64,000 nt of DNA from positions 62,032,228 through 62,096,227 of the forward strand of contig NC_088716.1 of NCBI RefSeq assembly GCF_963576615.1. Direction: 5' to 3'. The position numbers were made by a program, and so were the translations under genes. Numbering within the stretch: the first letter of the stretch is position 1; each line of letters starts with the position of its first letter. The notes beneath the pieces were generated by a model. That model did not search any database. It saw only the letters and a list, made by a program, of their open reading frames with translations, and was not told where the DNA came from. Shown one piece after another: positions 26,101 to 35,728 of this stretch. The stretch is from Watersipora subatra (taxonomy: Eukaryota > Bryozoa > Gymnolaemata > Cheilostomatida > Watersiporidae).

Positions 26101-27371
26101 TGGCTATGTGTAGAATACAGCCGATGAGATAACATCCGACCACAGAGACAGTAACTAGATTTTACAAGAGATTATTTTGATGGCAAGAGAAGAAAAGAGA
26201 AACAGACTATTGTAAATATGGTGGCCACAATTTTTCAACTTATGTCTATTGGCAAACGACACCAACTAACAAATAACCTGTCTATTGATAAACAGTGTCT
26301 ATTAGTAACTATGTCTATTAATGAACCATGTGTATTAATATCAAAGAAAACTGAGCTCGAATGTTATCGGGACTTATAAAATATGAAACATAAAATAGTT
26401 TAAACAGTTTGGTAAATGCTGAAACTGGCTGCTAGTGATAGTCAGGTCTGATCTTTCCTCCTATAAGAGCAGAATTTACTGCTCAGCGAGATAACAACAA
26501 TATTCGAGCAAACCCTGATATGTGGCTAACTAACCAGTGTTGTTGTGGTTGTAGTCTTGGGCCCATCAGGTGGTGCTGAGGAGGTAATATCATCCCACCT
26601 ATTTGCGCCTTAGTTGACATGGTACTGTGCGGAACAATAGCATCAAAGTCAGATACAGGCCTTGACTTTTCATTGGCAAGAAATTCCTGAGCCCAATTAG
26701 CATGAGTGGCGAGTTCCGCGACAGCGGGTGCTCGTTGAGGAGTGGCTTGTTGGTAGGCAGCCGCTTCATCCATTTCTCTCATTTCTTGCAAGAGGCCAGC
26801 CATTTCAAAGCTCTGCGGCACCATCTGCCGCCTGTTTGTCTGCTCATATAGAAACTCATTGGCCAACTGAAACATAAGGGCCTTAAATGTTTATTATCAC
26901 GAGTGTATGACGCGGCATACCACATTGGCACGTACACTCGTTTCTGCACATTAGCTGTGGTGGAAGATGCCGGAGGACATATAAGTGCACTTCACAGCAC
27001 TTCACTTCATATATCAAGGACCTCTGGTGATACCATGGTAGGTACTAAGAGCCTCTGGTAGTACTATGATGGTATCAACAGCCTCTAGCAGTACTAAAAG
27101 CCTCTAGTAATACCTTTAATGTACCAAAGTGCATTACTATTTTAGGGTAATGAAAGAATTTAAAAACCCCGAAACAACCGAAATTCGCCAGAAAGTTTAA
27201 ACTTGCATTGACCTGTTCTTCTTGAGGAATACCAAGAGCAGATCTGGAACGAGTTGCTTGTGAAAAACCTTCTTGTCTTCGTGCCCTGTCTTGAGTCATG
27301 TGACCTGTCAGTTTCATCAATGGATTCATTCCTCCACACTCCGCTCCTACTAAGTCCCTCGCAGCAGACAT
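10937..27371 (-). CDS. PEX5: PEX5, peroxisomal targeting signal 1 receptor (12 coding exons, 620 aa)
   Basis: Cytosolic shuttle receptor that binds the C-terminal SKL-type signal of matrix proteins through its TPR domain and docks at PEX14/PEX13. Exons in transcription order: 27371-27213, 26866-26535, 26080-25945, 25681-25595, 22341-22172, 21137-21089, 19950-19736, 17495-17307, 16825-16747, 14862-14776, 13654-13497, 11138-10937. All phases match, giving 1863 nt and 620 residues (human isoforms are 602-639). Seen: Cys12 in AECGG, the conserved mono-ubiquitination cysteine; LANEF (54-58); WxxxF motifs at W111 (WAQEF), W179 (WTKPF) and W242 (WVNQF), plus a degenerate W266 (WEAEM). The TPR array runs from about residue 312 to 590, including [17 protein letters not shown] and [14 protein letters not shown] did not identify a PEX7-binding segment. 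Intron 10 carries a minisatellite made from the exon 10 splice junction. Confidence 0.97.
13016..13130. repeat. Short degenerate tandem repeat
   Basis: About five copies of a TAGAGTGTACCTAGCTATGA unit of uneven length, in PEX5 intron 11. Confidence 0.7.
13497..13654 (-). CDS. PEX5: PEX5 exon 11 (most conserved TPR)
   Basis: 52 codons plus two bases. Acceptor GAATGGCAG, donor CG|GTTCGT. It carries [37 protein letters not shown] and [12 protein letters not shown], nearly identical to human PEX5, where this region forms the PTS1 pocket. Confidence 0.96.
14177..14790. repeat. 28-bp minisatellite built from the PEX5 exon 10 / 5' splice junction, 22 copies
   Basis: Read in the PEX5 sense, each unit holds the exon end CTTCAGGTCACACCC(A/G)AG followed by the donor GTTAGT and six more bases. 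The copy at 14776-14790 is exonic; 21 further copies continue into the intron with mostly single-base variation (AAG or GAG before the donor, TTAA or TCAA after it). The junction was therefore the seed, or was drawn into the array. Confidence 0.95.
14776..14862 (-). CDS. PEX5: PEX5 exon 10 (TPR; its 3' junction seeds a minisatellite)
   Basis: 29 codons, phase 0. Acceptor GCTGCAG, donor [29 protein letters not shown] is followed by KTALQVTPK, matching TAALSVRPN in human. The last 12 coding bases and the donor are the start of the 28-bp array that fills the next 600 bp of intron. Confidence 0.92.
15983..16663. repeat. 19-bp minisatellite, about 36 copies
   Basis: Unit GTGCGTTACAAGTCTCCAA with C/T changes at two positions, in PEX5 intron 9. 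Open frames of 75-125 codons in this stretch are repeat artefacts. Confidence 0.95.
16747..16825 (-). CDS. PEX5: PEX5 exon 9 (79 nt)
   Basis: Acceptor GTTCACAG, donor [28 protein letters not shown] and GIDPGVQ align with LEVKELFLAAVRLDP and SIDPDVQ. Both phases fit. Confidence 0.88.
17307..17495 (-). CDS. PEX5: PEX5 exon 8 (TPR)
   Basis: Residues 383-445. Acceptor TTATTATAG, donor [28 protein letters not shown] and [14 protein letters not shown] match the [20 protein letters not shown] and LRDWLRYTPAY region. The loop after it is shorter than in human. Confidence 0.94.
18702..19434. repeat. 26-bp minisatellite, about 28 copies, with GTAAGT on the PEX5 sense strand
   Basis: Plus-strand unit about TACAGTACTTACAGTACAT plus TATTGTA. 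On the minus strand, the sense strand of PEX5, nearly every unit reads ACTGTAAGTACTG. It lies in intron 7, about 300 bp after the true donor of exon 7. Confidence 0.95.
19736..19950 (-). CDS. PEX5: PEX5 exon 7 (first TPRs)
   Basis: Residues 312-382. Acceptor CTCTTGCAG, donor [25 protein letters not shown] leads into the first TPR, then [20 protein letters not shown], nearly identical to human PEX5. Confidence 0.96.
20020..20450. repeat. 31-bp minisatellite, about 14 copies
   Basis: Unit about GGGTTTATACAGTAGACTAC plus TTGTACCTAGA, degenerating at the high end. PEX5 intron 6. Confidence 0.92.
20664..21046. repeat. 24-bp minisatellite, 16 copies
   Basis: Unit about GGTAATTAGGCTAAACAGCT plus ATCA, highly uniform. 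PEX5 intron 6, about 40 bp from the exon 6 donor side. Confidence 0.95.
21089..21137 (-). CDS. PEX5: PEX5 exon 6 (49-nt microexon)
   Basis: A 49-nt exon with acceptor ATTTCAG and donor AAG|GTCAGT. It gives [16 protein letters not shown], matching HPWLSDYDDL of human PEX5. Without it the reading frame of exons 5 and 7 would not join. Confidence 0.9.
22035..22152. repeat. 13-bp tandem repeat
   Basis: About nine copies of AGGTCACATAGAT, within 20 bp of the PEX5 exon 5 donor side. Confidence 0.85.
22172..22341 (-). CDS. PEX5: PEX5 exon 5 (WVNQF motif)
   Basis: Residues 239-294 plus two bases. Acceptor GCTGTAG, donor [19 protein letters not shown] is the third WxxxF motif. [17 protein letters not shown] matches DVDFWDKLQAELEEMAK in human PEX5. 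Confidence 0.94.
23107..23578. mobile_element. hAT-like non-autonomous DNA transposon (472 bp)
   Basis: The left end CAGTGGTTCCAACCC and the inverted right end CAGGAGTTCTTAACCC are hAT (Charlie-type) termini. It is flanked by GTTTATGG (23099-23106) and ATTTATGG (23579-23586), an 8-bp target-site duplication with one change. No transposase remains. PEX5 intron 4. Confidence 0.8.
23682..24052. repeat. 27-29-bp minisatellite, about 13 copies
   Basis: The unit contains ACTGCCATGGGACTTGCATG. Because it lacks stops in several frames it gives spurious frames of up to 163 codons on both strands. PEX5 intron 4. Confidence 0.93.
24060..25590. other. Remainder of PEX5 intron 4, nothing recognised
   Basis: About 1.5 kb without a recognisable exon, array or transposon terminus. 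The 107-codon open frame at 24344-24667 (plus) has no family I recognise and no supporting splice context. Confidence 0.5.
25595..25681 (-). CDS. PEX5: PEX5 exon 4
   Basis: 29 codons, phase 0 at both ends (acceptor CTCTCCTAG, donor AAG|GTACGC). [17 protein letters not shown] matches FLKFVRQIGEGQVSLES of human PEX5. Confidence 0.92.
25945..26080 (-). CDS. PEX5: PEX5 exon 3 (WTKPF motif)
   Basis: One base completes W164, then residues 165-209. Acceptor TTACACAG, donor [26 protein letters not shown] precedes [18 protein letters not shown], which matches TASDFVAKVDDPKLANSE in human PEX5. Confidence 0.93.
26535..26866 (-). CDS. PEX5: PEX5 exon 2 (LANEF and first WxxxF motif)
   Basis: Residues 54-163 plus part of W164. 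Acceptor ATGTTTCAG, donor TG|GTTAGT. It contains [22 protein letters not shown] (PQTFKMDDLLAEM in human), [11 protein letters not shown] and NWAQEFL. The last third ([18 protein letters not shown] and following) has no match I recognise. Confidence 0.95.
27213..27371 (-). CDS. PEX5: PEX5 exon 1 (start, conserved Cys)
   Basis: 53 codons, phase 0, donor CAG|GTCAAT. It begins [20 protein letters not shown], against MAMRELVEAECGGANPLMK in human PEX5. That alignment fixes the start at 27371 rather than at the upstream in-frame ATG at 27404. Confidence 0.93.
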
Positions 27372-28089
27372 CTTTAATAGTCTGTTAATAATAATATATT
27401 CCAAAAAAGGCTGATAATTTCTTTTGATTTTAAATTGTATAAAATACCAAATAAAACATAGTAGTGATCGGTTGTATGATGTGTTTCTGTTACAGTAATT
27501 TGCAGTATTCAGTACTCAAATGCTTGAAATAACAAAGATTAAAACTTATTTGTAAGTTTTTAACACTTTGAAGTCCACTCTTATAGAGTCATATCTTATC
27601 CTACGAACTTAATGTGTTCTGGGAGCTTGAATCTCGATTTACTCGTGTCTTCAGGCACCATGTCCTATATAAAGTAACTAAATACTTATTAATCTGTTAC
27701 CATACTATTATGGTGGAAAAATGTGCTTTTAATTGTTGTAATTTAGTACCTACGCTAAGAAAGTAGCTAATACCTCTTTAGTTGTTAAAATCTGCAATAA
27801 AACGTAACACTATGATGTACAATGCTGTAAGTTTTTACCTTCGATACAGATGTAGCGGCTAATGGTGGTCTGAGAGAGATTTGACAGCAACGTGCTCAGT
27901 ACACTAAATTTTTGTAACGCTACATAACAGAAACTTTGAATTTAACTTAAATGAAATTAGCTTACTAAACACATACTTAAAGCTGAGTTTTAATCTTTCA
28001 CTACACTTACTTTAATTTTGTCGTTTTCATTTTTTATTATCTGTTTCTGGTTTGGAGCGTTTTGCCTCGCGTTCACTGTATAACTTTTA

Positions 28090-28306
28090 GCCAATTTTTT
28101 TAATGTTTTGCAAACTGATTCGAGGAGAAAGACTGAGCGATGCTGTTCTCGAAAGTGGCTTCTCACATACTTGGCCATATAGTGGCCATCAAGAACTGAC
28201 TCGTATCTCAAAGATTTTCCCCACATCAAAAAAAATTGCTCGAAATGCAGCTCGTATCTCGATATTCTCATATGTCGTAGCACTCAAACGTCGAGGTATG
28301 ACTGTA
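28090..28306 (-). mobile_element. Possible Tigger/pogo-like element fragment
   Basis: The minus strand begins TACAGTCATACCTCGACG (28306-28289), followed by a stretch rich in CGAGATACGAGC-type words. This is the terminal style of TA-inserting non-autonomous elements. I did not find the second terminus, so the extent is approximate. Confidence 0.35.
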
Positions 28307-28465
28307 TCCAAGCAGGGCCTCTGGTCCTAGACCAAACAACATTCCATCAACTGTGAGAGCACTTAAAATAGCACATTTTATTTTGAACTAAGCGCCATTT
28401 TGATTCTGTAAGCATCCCGTTTGCAATGAAATAAACAAAAATCAACAAAGTAAATATATTTTATT

Positions 28466-28545
28466 TCACTTCCCCTCTCCAAAATGTGATGTTGTAGAAG
28501 GAACAGCAGAAACTGATAGATCACCTTCATTATCCTCTTCAACCA
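28466..28545 (-). CDS. Candidate terminal coding exon of an unidentified gene
   Basis: On the minus strand GTGTACAG is followed by a 25-codon open frame, VEEDNEGDLSVSAVPSTTSH plus FGEGK, then TGA running straight into AATAAA. An acceptor, an acidic C-terminus, a stop and a poly(A) signal in 90 bases resemble a last exon. I found no convincing upstream exon in 28546-32600 and do not recognise the peptide. It may be chance. Confidence 0.25.
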
Positions 28546-28702
28546 CTGTACACAAATAAGTATTTAGTGAGTGTATTTAGTGGGATAGTTTAAAAAAATC
28601 TATGATGAGCCAATCTCTGATCACCTTTCTCCCCGTGTACTTAGTCTTATTATAGTAGTACAAAGTATGTAGGCTACATAATTATGTAAGAATATATACA
28701 TA

Positions 28703-28735
28703 CTAGCTGTACTACCCGGCGTTGCTCGGGTAATA
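28703..28735 (-). mobile_element. Helitron-like 3' terminus
   Basis: On the minus strand a GC-rich hairpin (ACCCGAGC-AAC-GCCGGGT, 28731-28714) is followed 8 bases later by CTAG and then T. That is the hairpin plus CTRR end, inserted before T, typical of Helitrons. The body would extend toward higher coordinates; no Rep/helicase coding is seen and the 5' TC end was not located. Confidence 0.4.
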
Positions 28736-31700
28736 AAAAAGTCTTTGGTCAGAAAATTGATTTGTATTTAACATATAACAACATTTGCTATTCTAAATTT
28801 CAAACTACATATCATGAGAAAAGTGTTGGTTGAAATAAATTAATAGAAAATAAAAACAACTGTAAAAGTTTTCAAACTTTGTCAAACAACTTTTAAACTC
28901 ATATTTCCTCATATCATGAGGAAGATGTTTTGTGCAGGTCAAATAAATTAAAAAAATAAAACAACTATAAAAAGGTTTAGATGTAAATGCGAAATAATTA
29001 GCAAGTAATAGCTAAATTAAGTCGGTTTTGCTACAGTAATGATACAATTAATACGAACTGAGGAAACAAAATAAAAATCTTGAATATGTAGAATTAATAA
29101 TAACAATTCTGGCATAGAAGTGTGTGTATAACAAAGGTTACTGTGCCACCAGAAACTATCCATCAAAACTTTGAATATGGAGACACTCTTACTCTACGAA
29201 TACTCTTCCCACAGAAACTAAGTAATTGTCCGCGCGGTAAAAATTGGCCTTGACCTCAGATATAGTAATTGAACCTTACGAAAAAGATTTCTTAACAGGG
29301 GCTTCATAACTCGTGGCTGCTTCGGCAAAATAATCAGCGTACGTTATAGCTATATCTATTATAATTTAGCTGAACGCACGCACCAACACTTAGAAATATA
29401 AATATAAAATATAGATATTACATACATGTATATACATCTATATATCTATATATAGATGAATATACATTACATGTATGCAAATAAAAGGAGGTAAGTTTGT
29501 TCCATCATTGATGTGAGTGCCTATACACCTTCTCAATCAAGCTTGGTTATAAAGCCACACAGAAATATAGGTTTTATTGGGTGCAGTCTTCGGATTTATT
29601 GAAATAAAAATCAATTTATCTTTTATCTATCTATAATTGAATTGATTTTCTCGGCTCACAGCAACAATAGACTATGACCTAATGCGACTGTTGGGATTAG
29701 AAGCGCCTACATGATGTACCTGAATCACTACCTGAGTGTATTTCTGAGCTTTAACTACAAAGAAATTCAGGCAGTGTGTTATCAAAAACTGATTTCCGGT
29801 TAACACCAAATTTTCGATTCTCAGCTGTTTCGAAATGACCTCAATATTTCAGCACTACCTTGCAAACTAGTGACTCAATTAACTTAAAGGTTGACTTGCA
29901 ACAAAATTCACATTACAGTTATTTGGTATCATAATATTCACCATGTCTTACTCTGTTGTGTTGTAGGTGCAAAATATATGGGAATGTGATTACAAGCTCT
30001 TAAAAGCTCAAAAACGAAAAGCCGCCGTAGATTGGAATCTCTTTATTTATCTGACGTATTCATTACAGTTTGGTTATCTTCTTGTCACGTGATGTTCTCA
30101 GGTGAATTGAAAGATTAAATTCATTAAATTAAAGATTAAATTGCTAACATTAAACGACTGAAGCTAAAAACACTGCTATTACATTCAATAAAATTTGTGA
30201 AATTGACTTTTGTAAGAAAAGCTCAATTTTATGATGCGAGTGAATGTCCCACGCCCATCATACACTGACAAACTACATTAAACCCATTCCATGTTTACTA
30301 TGCTCAACCAGCAATTCTCAGCCCAGTGGGTACTGTTGTCCTGCCTGTACAGTAATCATGCATAAGGACATGTACATAAATATAATATATAGCCATTTTG
30401 AACATTGTGTTGTTTTCAACTTGTATGTTAGATAACTGTTTGAACTTCGTTTATGGCCACCAGCATTTTCAGACAAATGCTATAGCTTGTTTCTTCAGAT
30501 TAACTTTTTTAGTGATCTTTTCTGAATGCTAAATGACTTTACTGTTCACAGATATGAAACAATGAGATCAGACTGTTTCGGTGTTATTGTTAATCTCAGC
30601 TTGAACACATCCCTGATTATGAGAATATAATGGGCATGTCACGACTGAGTGCCGATTAAGTTTGAGTTTTTATACAATAAATATATTTTTGTATTGCTAT
30701 ATTCTTGTATACTGTTAATGTTACTATATTTTTGATATCTGTTGTATTTGATGTTAAACACTGAAGATTCGTATTGCTTTAGTAGTATGTACATCTAAAG
30801 CTTAATAGAAGTGGACTTATAATAAAATGGTTGGCTTTGATTGTCACTTCATTTAGCAATATTTTAATTTCATCCAATGCTGAGCATTACGCATTCCTTG
30901 ATAGTGTCGTTTTGTAGCTGCATAAGTTGTATCTATGCAAGAGTTGTAACACACATGCCATAATCGAATGCGTTTGAAACTCAACTTTAAGATAATGGAT
31001 TACTTGGATTAGAGACTGTAAGAAACAGAATAATTTCTGTTTTTAAGGGCTACATGTTCACCTAGTCATTCGCAGCAGCTTCAAATAACAAGCATATTGA
31101 ACAAGGATTTTTTTTACATACATATCAATGTAACATAATGCCCATCACAAAAGAACAAAGGTTCCAATATTCTTTTGTGATGAAAACCATTATCAACCTT
31201 TCTGCTAGTGTCGCTAAAAACCTGTTCTTTTATTTATTTCCAATAGGATGATTTATAAAACAAATTTATTTCATAACAATGGTGATTAAGTAAAGAAAGG
31301 AGAGCTCAACCTATCATTCTTATATTTCATCATGAATCATCTCCATATTACTCTTGATCAATAAATACAACACATGAAAATATAGCCAGGAAGGCTCAAG
31401 CAGCTCCAAAGTGGCATTTCAAGTTAAATGTCTTTACTGACATATGGCTCTTTTCTCCCTAAATAGGCTCTATATGTCTTCATATAACATGCTGATTTTG
31501 CTGATTTATACCAGCTACGGCGTAAATGCTCTGAACTAAACACTGGTCTAGTAGATGTCATGAAATGCACATTGCGCAGGCTGTCCTAGACCAATGACTG
31601 GCACAGCTACCCTAGAACAAACCCACCAAACAATCTGGAATAGATTAAATATAATAAACGAGCTCTTTAAGTGAACTATTGGTTTAGAGAGAAAAGTGAA

Positions 31701-32618
31701 TTTTGCAAGCTAAATCAAAGTGCAACTATGTATTATCACAATGTTAAACAATATTCTCGTGTTATTTAAAACCTATATAACCAGCTGATTAATTTAAAAA
31801 CCTCGTTCGACCATGTTTACAGACTTGTATATGACCACGATACGCCATATTTTACCACTAAAAAAACATAACCTCTTCAGACTCTTGAGGATCTGAACAC
31901 TCTGAGCAATTGCAATCTTATTCATCAGAAAGCATCTCACTTTTCGTGAAGTTGATTATCTCATATAAGACTACGTCATGCCCTTGCACGAGCTTGTCTC
32001 AATGCTTTTGAAACTCAACACGAGCCCGGAGTGACCTCCGGAGTGACCAGATGTGACCTCCGTTGTCAAACATTTCGTGGCTAAACTTCAATTTTTGACA
32101 CAATCTTTGGTGTAAATTTGTTCCTTAGCATTCATCAAGGTTACACCCAAGTTCTCGAATTATTTATGCTTACTTGGTTATTAATGATCAAAAAGGCGTT
32201 TGACAATCAACGTTGTTTGATTTTGTTTTTGTTTTACCGTAATGTATGAATATTTCTTTGTATTAATATCATATTCCTTATTCAGATTCATTTTATGCCT
32301 ACCATTTATATTGATACAGTCATATAAATTTCAAATCATTTGCGTCAAAAACATTCGTTTAGTAGCTCATTATTTAGGTACCATTCACACTGGAATACCT
32401 CAATTATTTGGGGCACCAACTATTTTGCTGAGACTGACAGTCGCTGCTTGCAAAAAGCGTTGATATCAGGCCCTTGCGGAGAATATTCTTTAATGTGCGC
32501 GTTGGAGGCGTCAGCAAGGGATCTCAAACATATTGGCTACTAATATGTAAACGTTAAGCTATTGTAGCGAGTGTTTCATTTGCATTTAATATCAATATTC
32601 GTTTCCGCTAACGAAAGA

Positions 32619-33343
32619 ATGTCTGATGTACAAGCTATCGAGTCGTCGGATATGGCAGATACTGATGAAATAGGTATTTTAGACAAAAAAGATATTGTTG
32701 GTAAAAGGATACAAGATCGTGAAGATGAGCGTATGCGAGAAATTGCAAAAAGAAAAGAAGAGGCGGAGAAAATTGATTCTAAAATGGAAAAAACAGAGGT
32801 GTTCATGGAGAAATTGACTTCAGGCGTTGGTGCGATTAAGAGAGGTCTGGCCAATGCGTCAAAACAAGATATAAACTCACTACCGTCTTATTTTGATACA
32901 TTGTCAACTGAGCTATGTGAAATTCAGAAATTCGTAACAGACTCTGTAATGTTTCTACCAAGTTATGATATAGCCCAAAAACAGCAACAGTTGAACGATT
33001 TACAAGGAGAAATTTCTTTAAGCCGAAACAGCTTACTTCCTAAATCTAAATTTGCATTCAAAAATCGAAAAAAGCAAAGAGTCGTTGAAAGCAAGTCGCC
33101 TGACAGAGCGACCGAAAGCGTGGCGCAGCCAACTAATCTGTCGTTGTCACAATTGACTGCTAATGAATATCGTATTAACTCTGTGTCAAACCAAATTATG
33201 AAGATTGATGCGGATAGCACCACCAACAAAGATATTGTAATTTCTTCAATAACTGAAAGCACTCTGCAGATCTTGGGTAATCCTAGTGCCATGCATTTTA
33301 CGAACTTGACAGATTCAACTATAGTAGCTGGACCTTGTGGAAG
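32619..33343 (+). CDS. TBCC: TBCC exon 1
   Basis: 241 codons plus two bases. It begins MSDVQAIESSDMADTDEIG and ends VAGPCG plus AG, before donor GTTAGT. An open frame continues into the intron to 33593, but that tail (VHSQNGVIPTIFY and on) has no TBCC similarity. Confidence 0.94.
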
Positions 33344-34991
33344 GTTAGTACATAGCCAAAATGGTGTAATTCCCACAATCTTTTATAATTATTCAAATCT
33401 TGGTTACTATTTTTCTTTGGACTTGCAAATAATAAACAAATGGTGGTGTTGGGTGAACTGGCGCATTATTCTTGCTAATATAAAAAGGAATTGCTTATAT
33501 GTGATCTCTAATGTTCGAACAATTTTATTAAGCTTGACCAATACGAATACCTATTCAAGTTTACTACACTTTATCGACTCCTTGTTTCACTAGTTACTAA
33601 GTTGTGGGCCTGAAACTAAGTCGCCAAACTGAAATTCATATGAGAAAGCAAACTATAGATACGCCATGAACATTATACTAGTGTAGCAAGCAAATTGAGT
33701 CACTTTCAGCAGCTGTTGTTTATCAGACTGAGTCAGTTTATGGTGATTTTGCTGAAGTTCTATTGGCTGAAATACGCATTTGCAGAAAAGCCATTTGTCA
33801 AAATTGAAGCCGCTCGTCAAAATGTGTAGTTTTGGTCGACAATTTAAGCTAATATTCAAAAACTTAAGCCATTTAGTCGAAAATAATAATATCAGACAAA
33901 AATGTTATTAATTATAATATTAATAGTAAGTTTTTACCTGTTAGCTAAATTCATATTTAACTTAGTGAACGTTAGTTTAGCTTTCTAATTTTTACTAGCT
34001 CTAACAGCTAAACATGCTATATATATATAACATATATATATAACATATATATATATATATATGTTATAATTGCTGTAGCCACTGTAAAAATACTTCACAC
34101 ACAATTTTGATATGCATGCAACCTATTTTTTTTTAATTCTGCAATATATGGGTTTAATAATATATATACATACATGTACAGCATACTGTGCGTGCCTTGG
34201 ATTCAAGATCCAAGTTACTATGTAGAATTTGGCTTGTTGAAACCAACCACAACGTTGCCAACATGCATGTTCATTTGTTTTACAGGCTTAGTATAGTAAA
34301 ATCTTTTGAGATGGCATAATTTTGATGTTATGGCTAGATGTGCACTTTTTAAGAATTCTAGCAAAACGATAATAAAATATGTAAAAACGTTATAATACAA
34401 ACCTTTTCAAGAATCTTTGACTAATTGTCTATGAAAGTATGGATTTGGCTATTAACTTCTCTGTTGGCAACAACGGTTTCAACCATTATCTTTTTGTTGA
34501 AACCTCCATTTACCATTTGAGTCTCACCATTAAAAAGTAGACTTACATGCAAATATGTCTTCATTTGCAGGTCGATCTTTATTGAGAATTGCTCAAACTG
34601 TGTCCTAGTCTTGGCGTGCCAACAGCTGCGGATCCATGAAGCAGTTAACTGCAGTTTCTTTATACACGTGACTAGCAGGGCTATTATAGAAGATAGCAAA
34701 GGTAGTTAATCACATTTTACTATTACACTATTGGTTTGCCTCTCATTTTGGAGAACATAACCTTAACTTTGTTACCCACTGAAACTTTCTGTGTCATTTA
34801 TGACAGGCTTAAAGTTTGCTCCCTACAAACTTTCCTATGATGGCCTTGAGGAACACTACAGGGAGTCTGGCCTCAATCGACAGATAAATAATTGGTATGA
34901 TGTAGATGATTTCAACTGGCTCGTCACAGACAAGCAATCTCCTAATTGGACAGTCATCCCAGAGGATGCGCGAATATCTCATAGTATTTAG
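32619..34991 (+). CDS. TBCC: TBCC, tubulin-specific chaperone C (3 coding exons, 346 aa)
   Basis: Tubulin-folding cofactor C triggers GTP hydrolysis by beta-tubulin in the cofactor supercomplex and releases the folded alpha/beta dimer. Exons 32619-33343, 34571-34701 and 34807-34991 join in phase (2, then 1) to 346 codons, the length of human TBCC. Seen: an N-terminal charged helical region (RIQDREDERMREIAKRKEEA), the spectrin-like helices with SVMFLPSYDIAQKQQQLNDL (SVFFLAAYDLRQGQEAL in human), PKSKFAFKNRKKQ, and the beta-helical C-CAP/TBCC domain ending NNWYDVDDFNWL. In CQQLRIH the Arg falls at residue 262, the place of the catalytic arginine finger of human TBCC (R118 in RP2). An in-frame ATG 16 codons upstream (32571) is less likely. 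A poly(A) signal lies at 35723. Confidence 0.96.
34019..34065. repeat. TA-rich microsatellite
   Basis: (TA)n tracts interrupted by ACA, in TBCC intron 1. Confidence 0.9.
34571..34701 (+). CDS. TBCC: TBCC exon 2 (catalytic arginine)
   Basis: Acceptor CATTTGCAG, donor AAAG|GTAGTT. SIFIENCSNCVLVLACQQLR matches SVFLEDCSDCVLAVACQQLR of human TBCC, and HVTSRAIIEDS matches QVTSRAIVEDC. The exon was missed by simple ORF calling because it is only 131 nt. Confidence 0.96.
34807..34991 (+). CDS. TBCC: TBCC exon 3 (C-terminus)
   Basis: Acceptor TTATGACAG. Two bases complete a Gly codon, then 60 codons and TAG. LKFAPYKLSYDGLEEHYRES, then NNWYDVDDFNWL and SPNWTVIPEDAR, match the end of human TBCC. Confidence 0.96.
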
Positions 34992-35722
34992 GAGATTTCT
35001 GTTGTGCAATTTTGACATTTCAAATCAGGCTTTCTATTTATTTTGTGTCATCGACATTGAGTTGGATACCAGGAGCAGGCTGGTAGGATGGGAGAAGAGA
35101 TGAGCTGGAATGCTATAACTGCTGTGTGCTTCTTTTATCTCTATACTGTTAAGTTATGTATCCCAGAAAGTTGCTGCGTTTTCTGGATTGCTGCCAACGA
35201 ATGAGCGTCTTATTCAGAAAACGATAATTTGGAAATGTCCGAATGTTCAAATGACTGTACTCTTTGTCTCAAAACACTTGTTATGCTAAAATCTTCTTGG
35301 GCTTAGCTTATTGGCCTTCTCCATTTTACTCTTATCTCTTTTACGTCGTATTATTTACATTTATCCCTCCCATTTCCTGTGATGTCTCCGTAGCTCAGGT
35401 CAAATTTGTGAGTTTGATTTGATTGCTACTTAAATTGCTTTCTCTAGATGCCACTTGTGTAAGATGTTTGTCATGTGACAATCAGGTATCTCAGGTGGTG
35501 ACTCAGACATACAATGTGTATACATGTATGTACAGCTTAGTCACTCAGTTTTAGCCTGGTTGGTTAGGAGTTGTATGCTTTGTACCAGTCTCTGTTCAAG
35601 GTGGCACAATTCCCAATTCCGCTAATTCCTAATAGTTTACATTTGAAAAAATTCATTTGATTTATTGTTGAGTGCATGTTCTAGGTATATGGCTTATATT
35701 TCCCTTAAACATTTGATGTCCG

Positions 35723-35728
35723 AATAAA
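35723..35728 (+). terminator. Candidate poly(A) signal of TBCC
   Basis: First plus-strand AATAAA after the TBCC stop, giving a 3' UTR of roughly 750 nt. Assigned by position only. Confidence 0.4.

Larger units (their letters stand above)
27372..32618. other. Divergent intergenic region between PEX5 and TBCC
   Basis: About 5.2 kb between the two start codons. It holds a pogo/Tigger-like half element (about 28090-28306), a Helitron-like terminus (28703-28735) and a possible minus-strand terminal exon (28466-28545). The rest is AT-rich DNA with no gene I can support. A bidirectional promoter is unlikely at this distance. Confidence 0.5.

Noticed and set aside
27990-28283. 97-codon minus frame
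   Set aside because: It overlaps the Tigger/pogo-like repeat words and has no recognisable domain; more likely transposon-derived noise than a gene.
33344-33593. Continuation of the TBCC exon 1 open frame
   Set aside because: Similarity to TBCC stops exactly at the GTTAGT donor and resumes in the exon at 34571, so the tail is intron.
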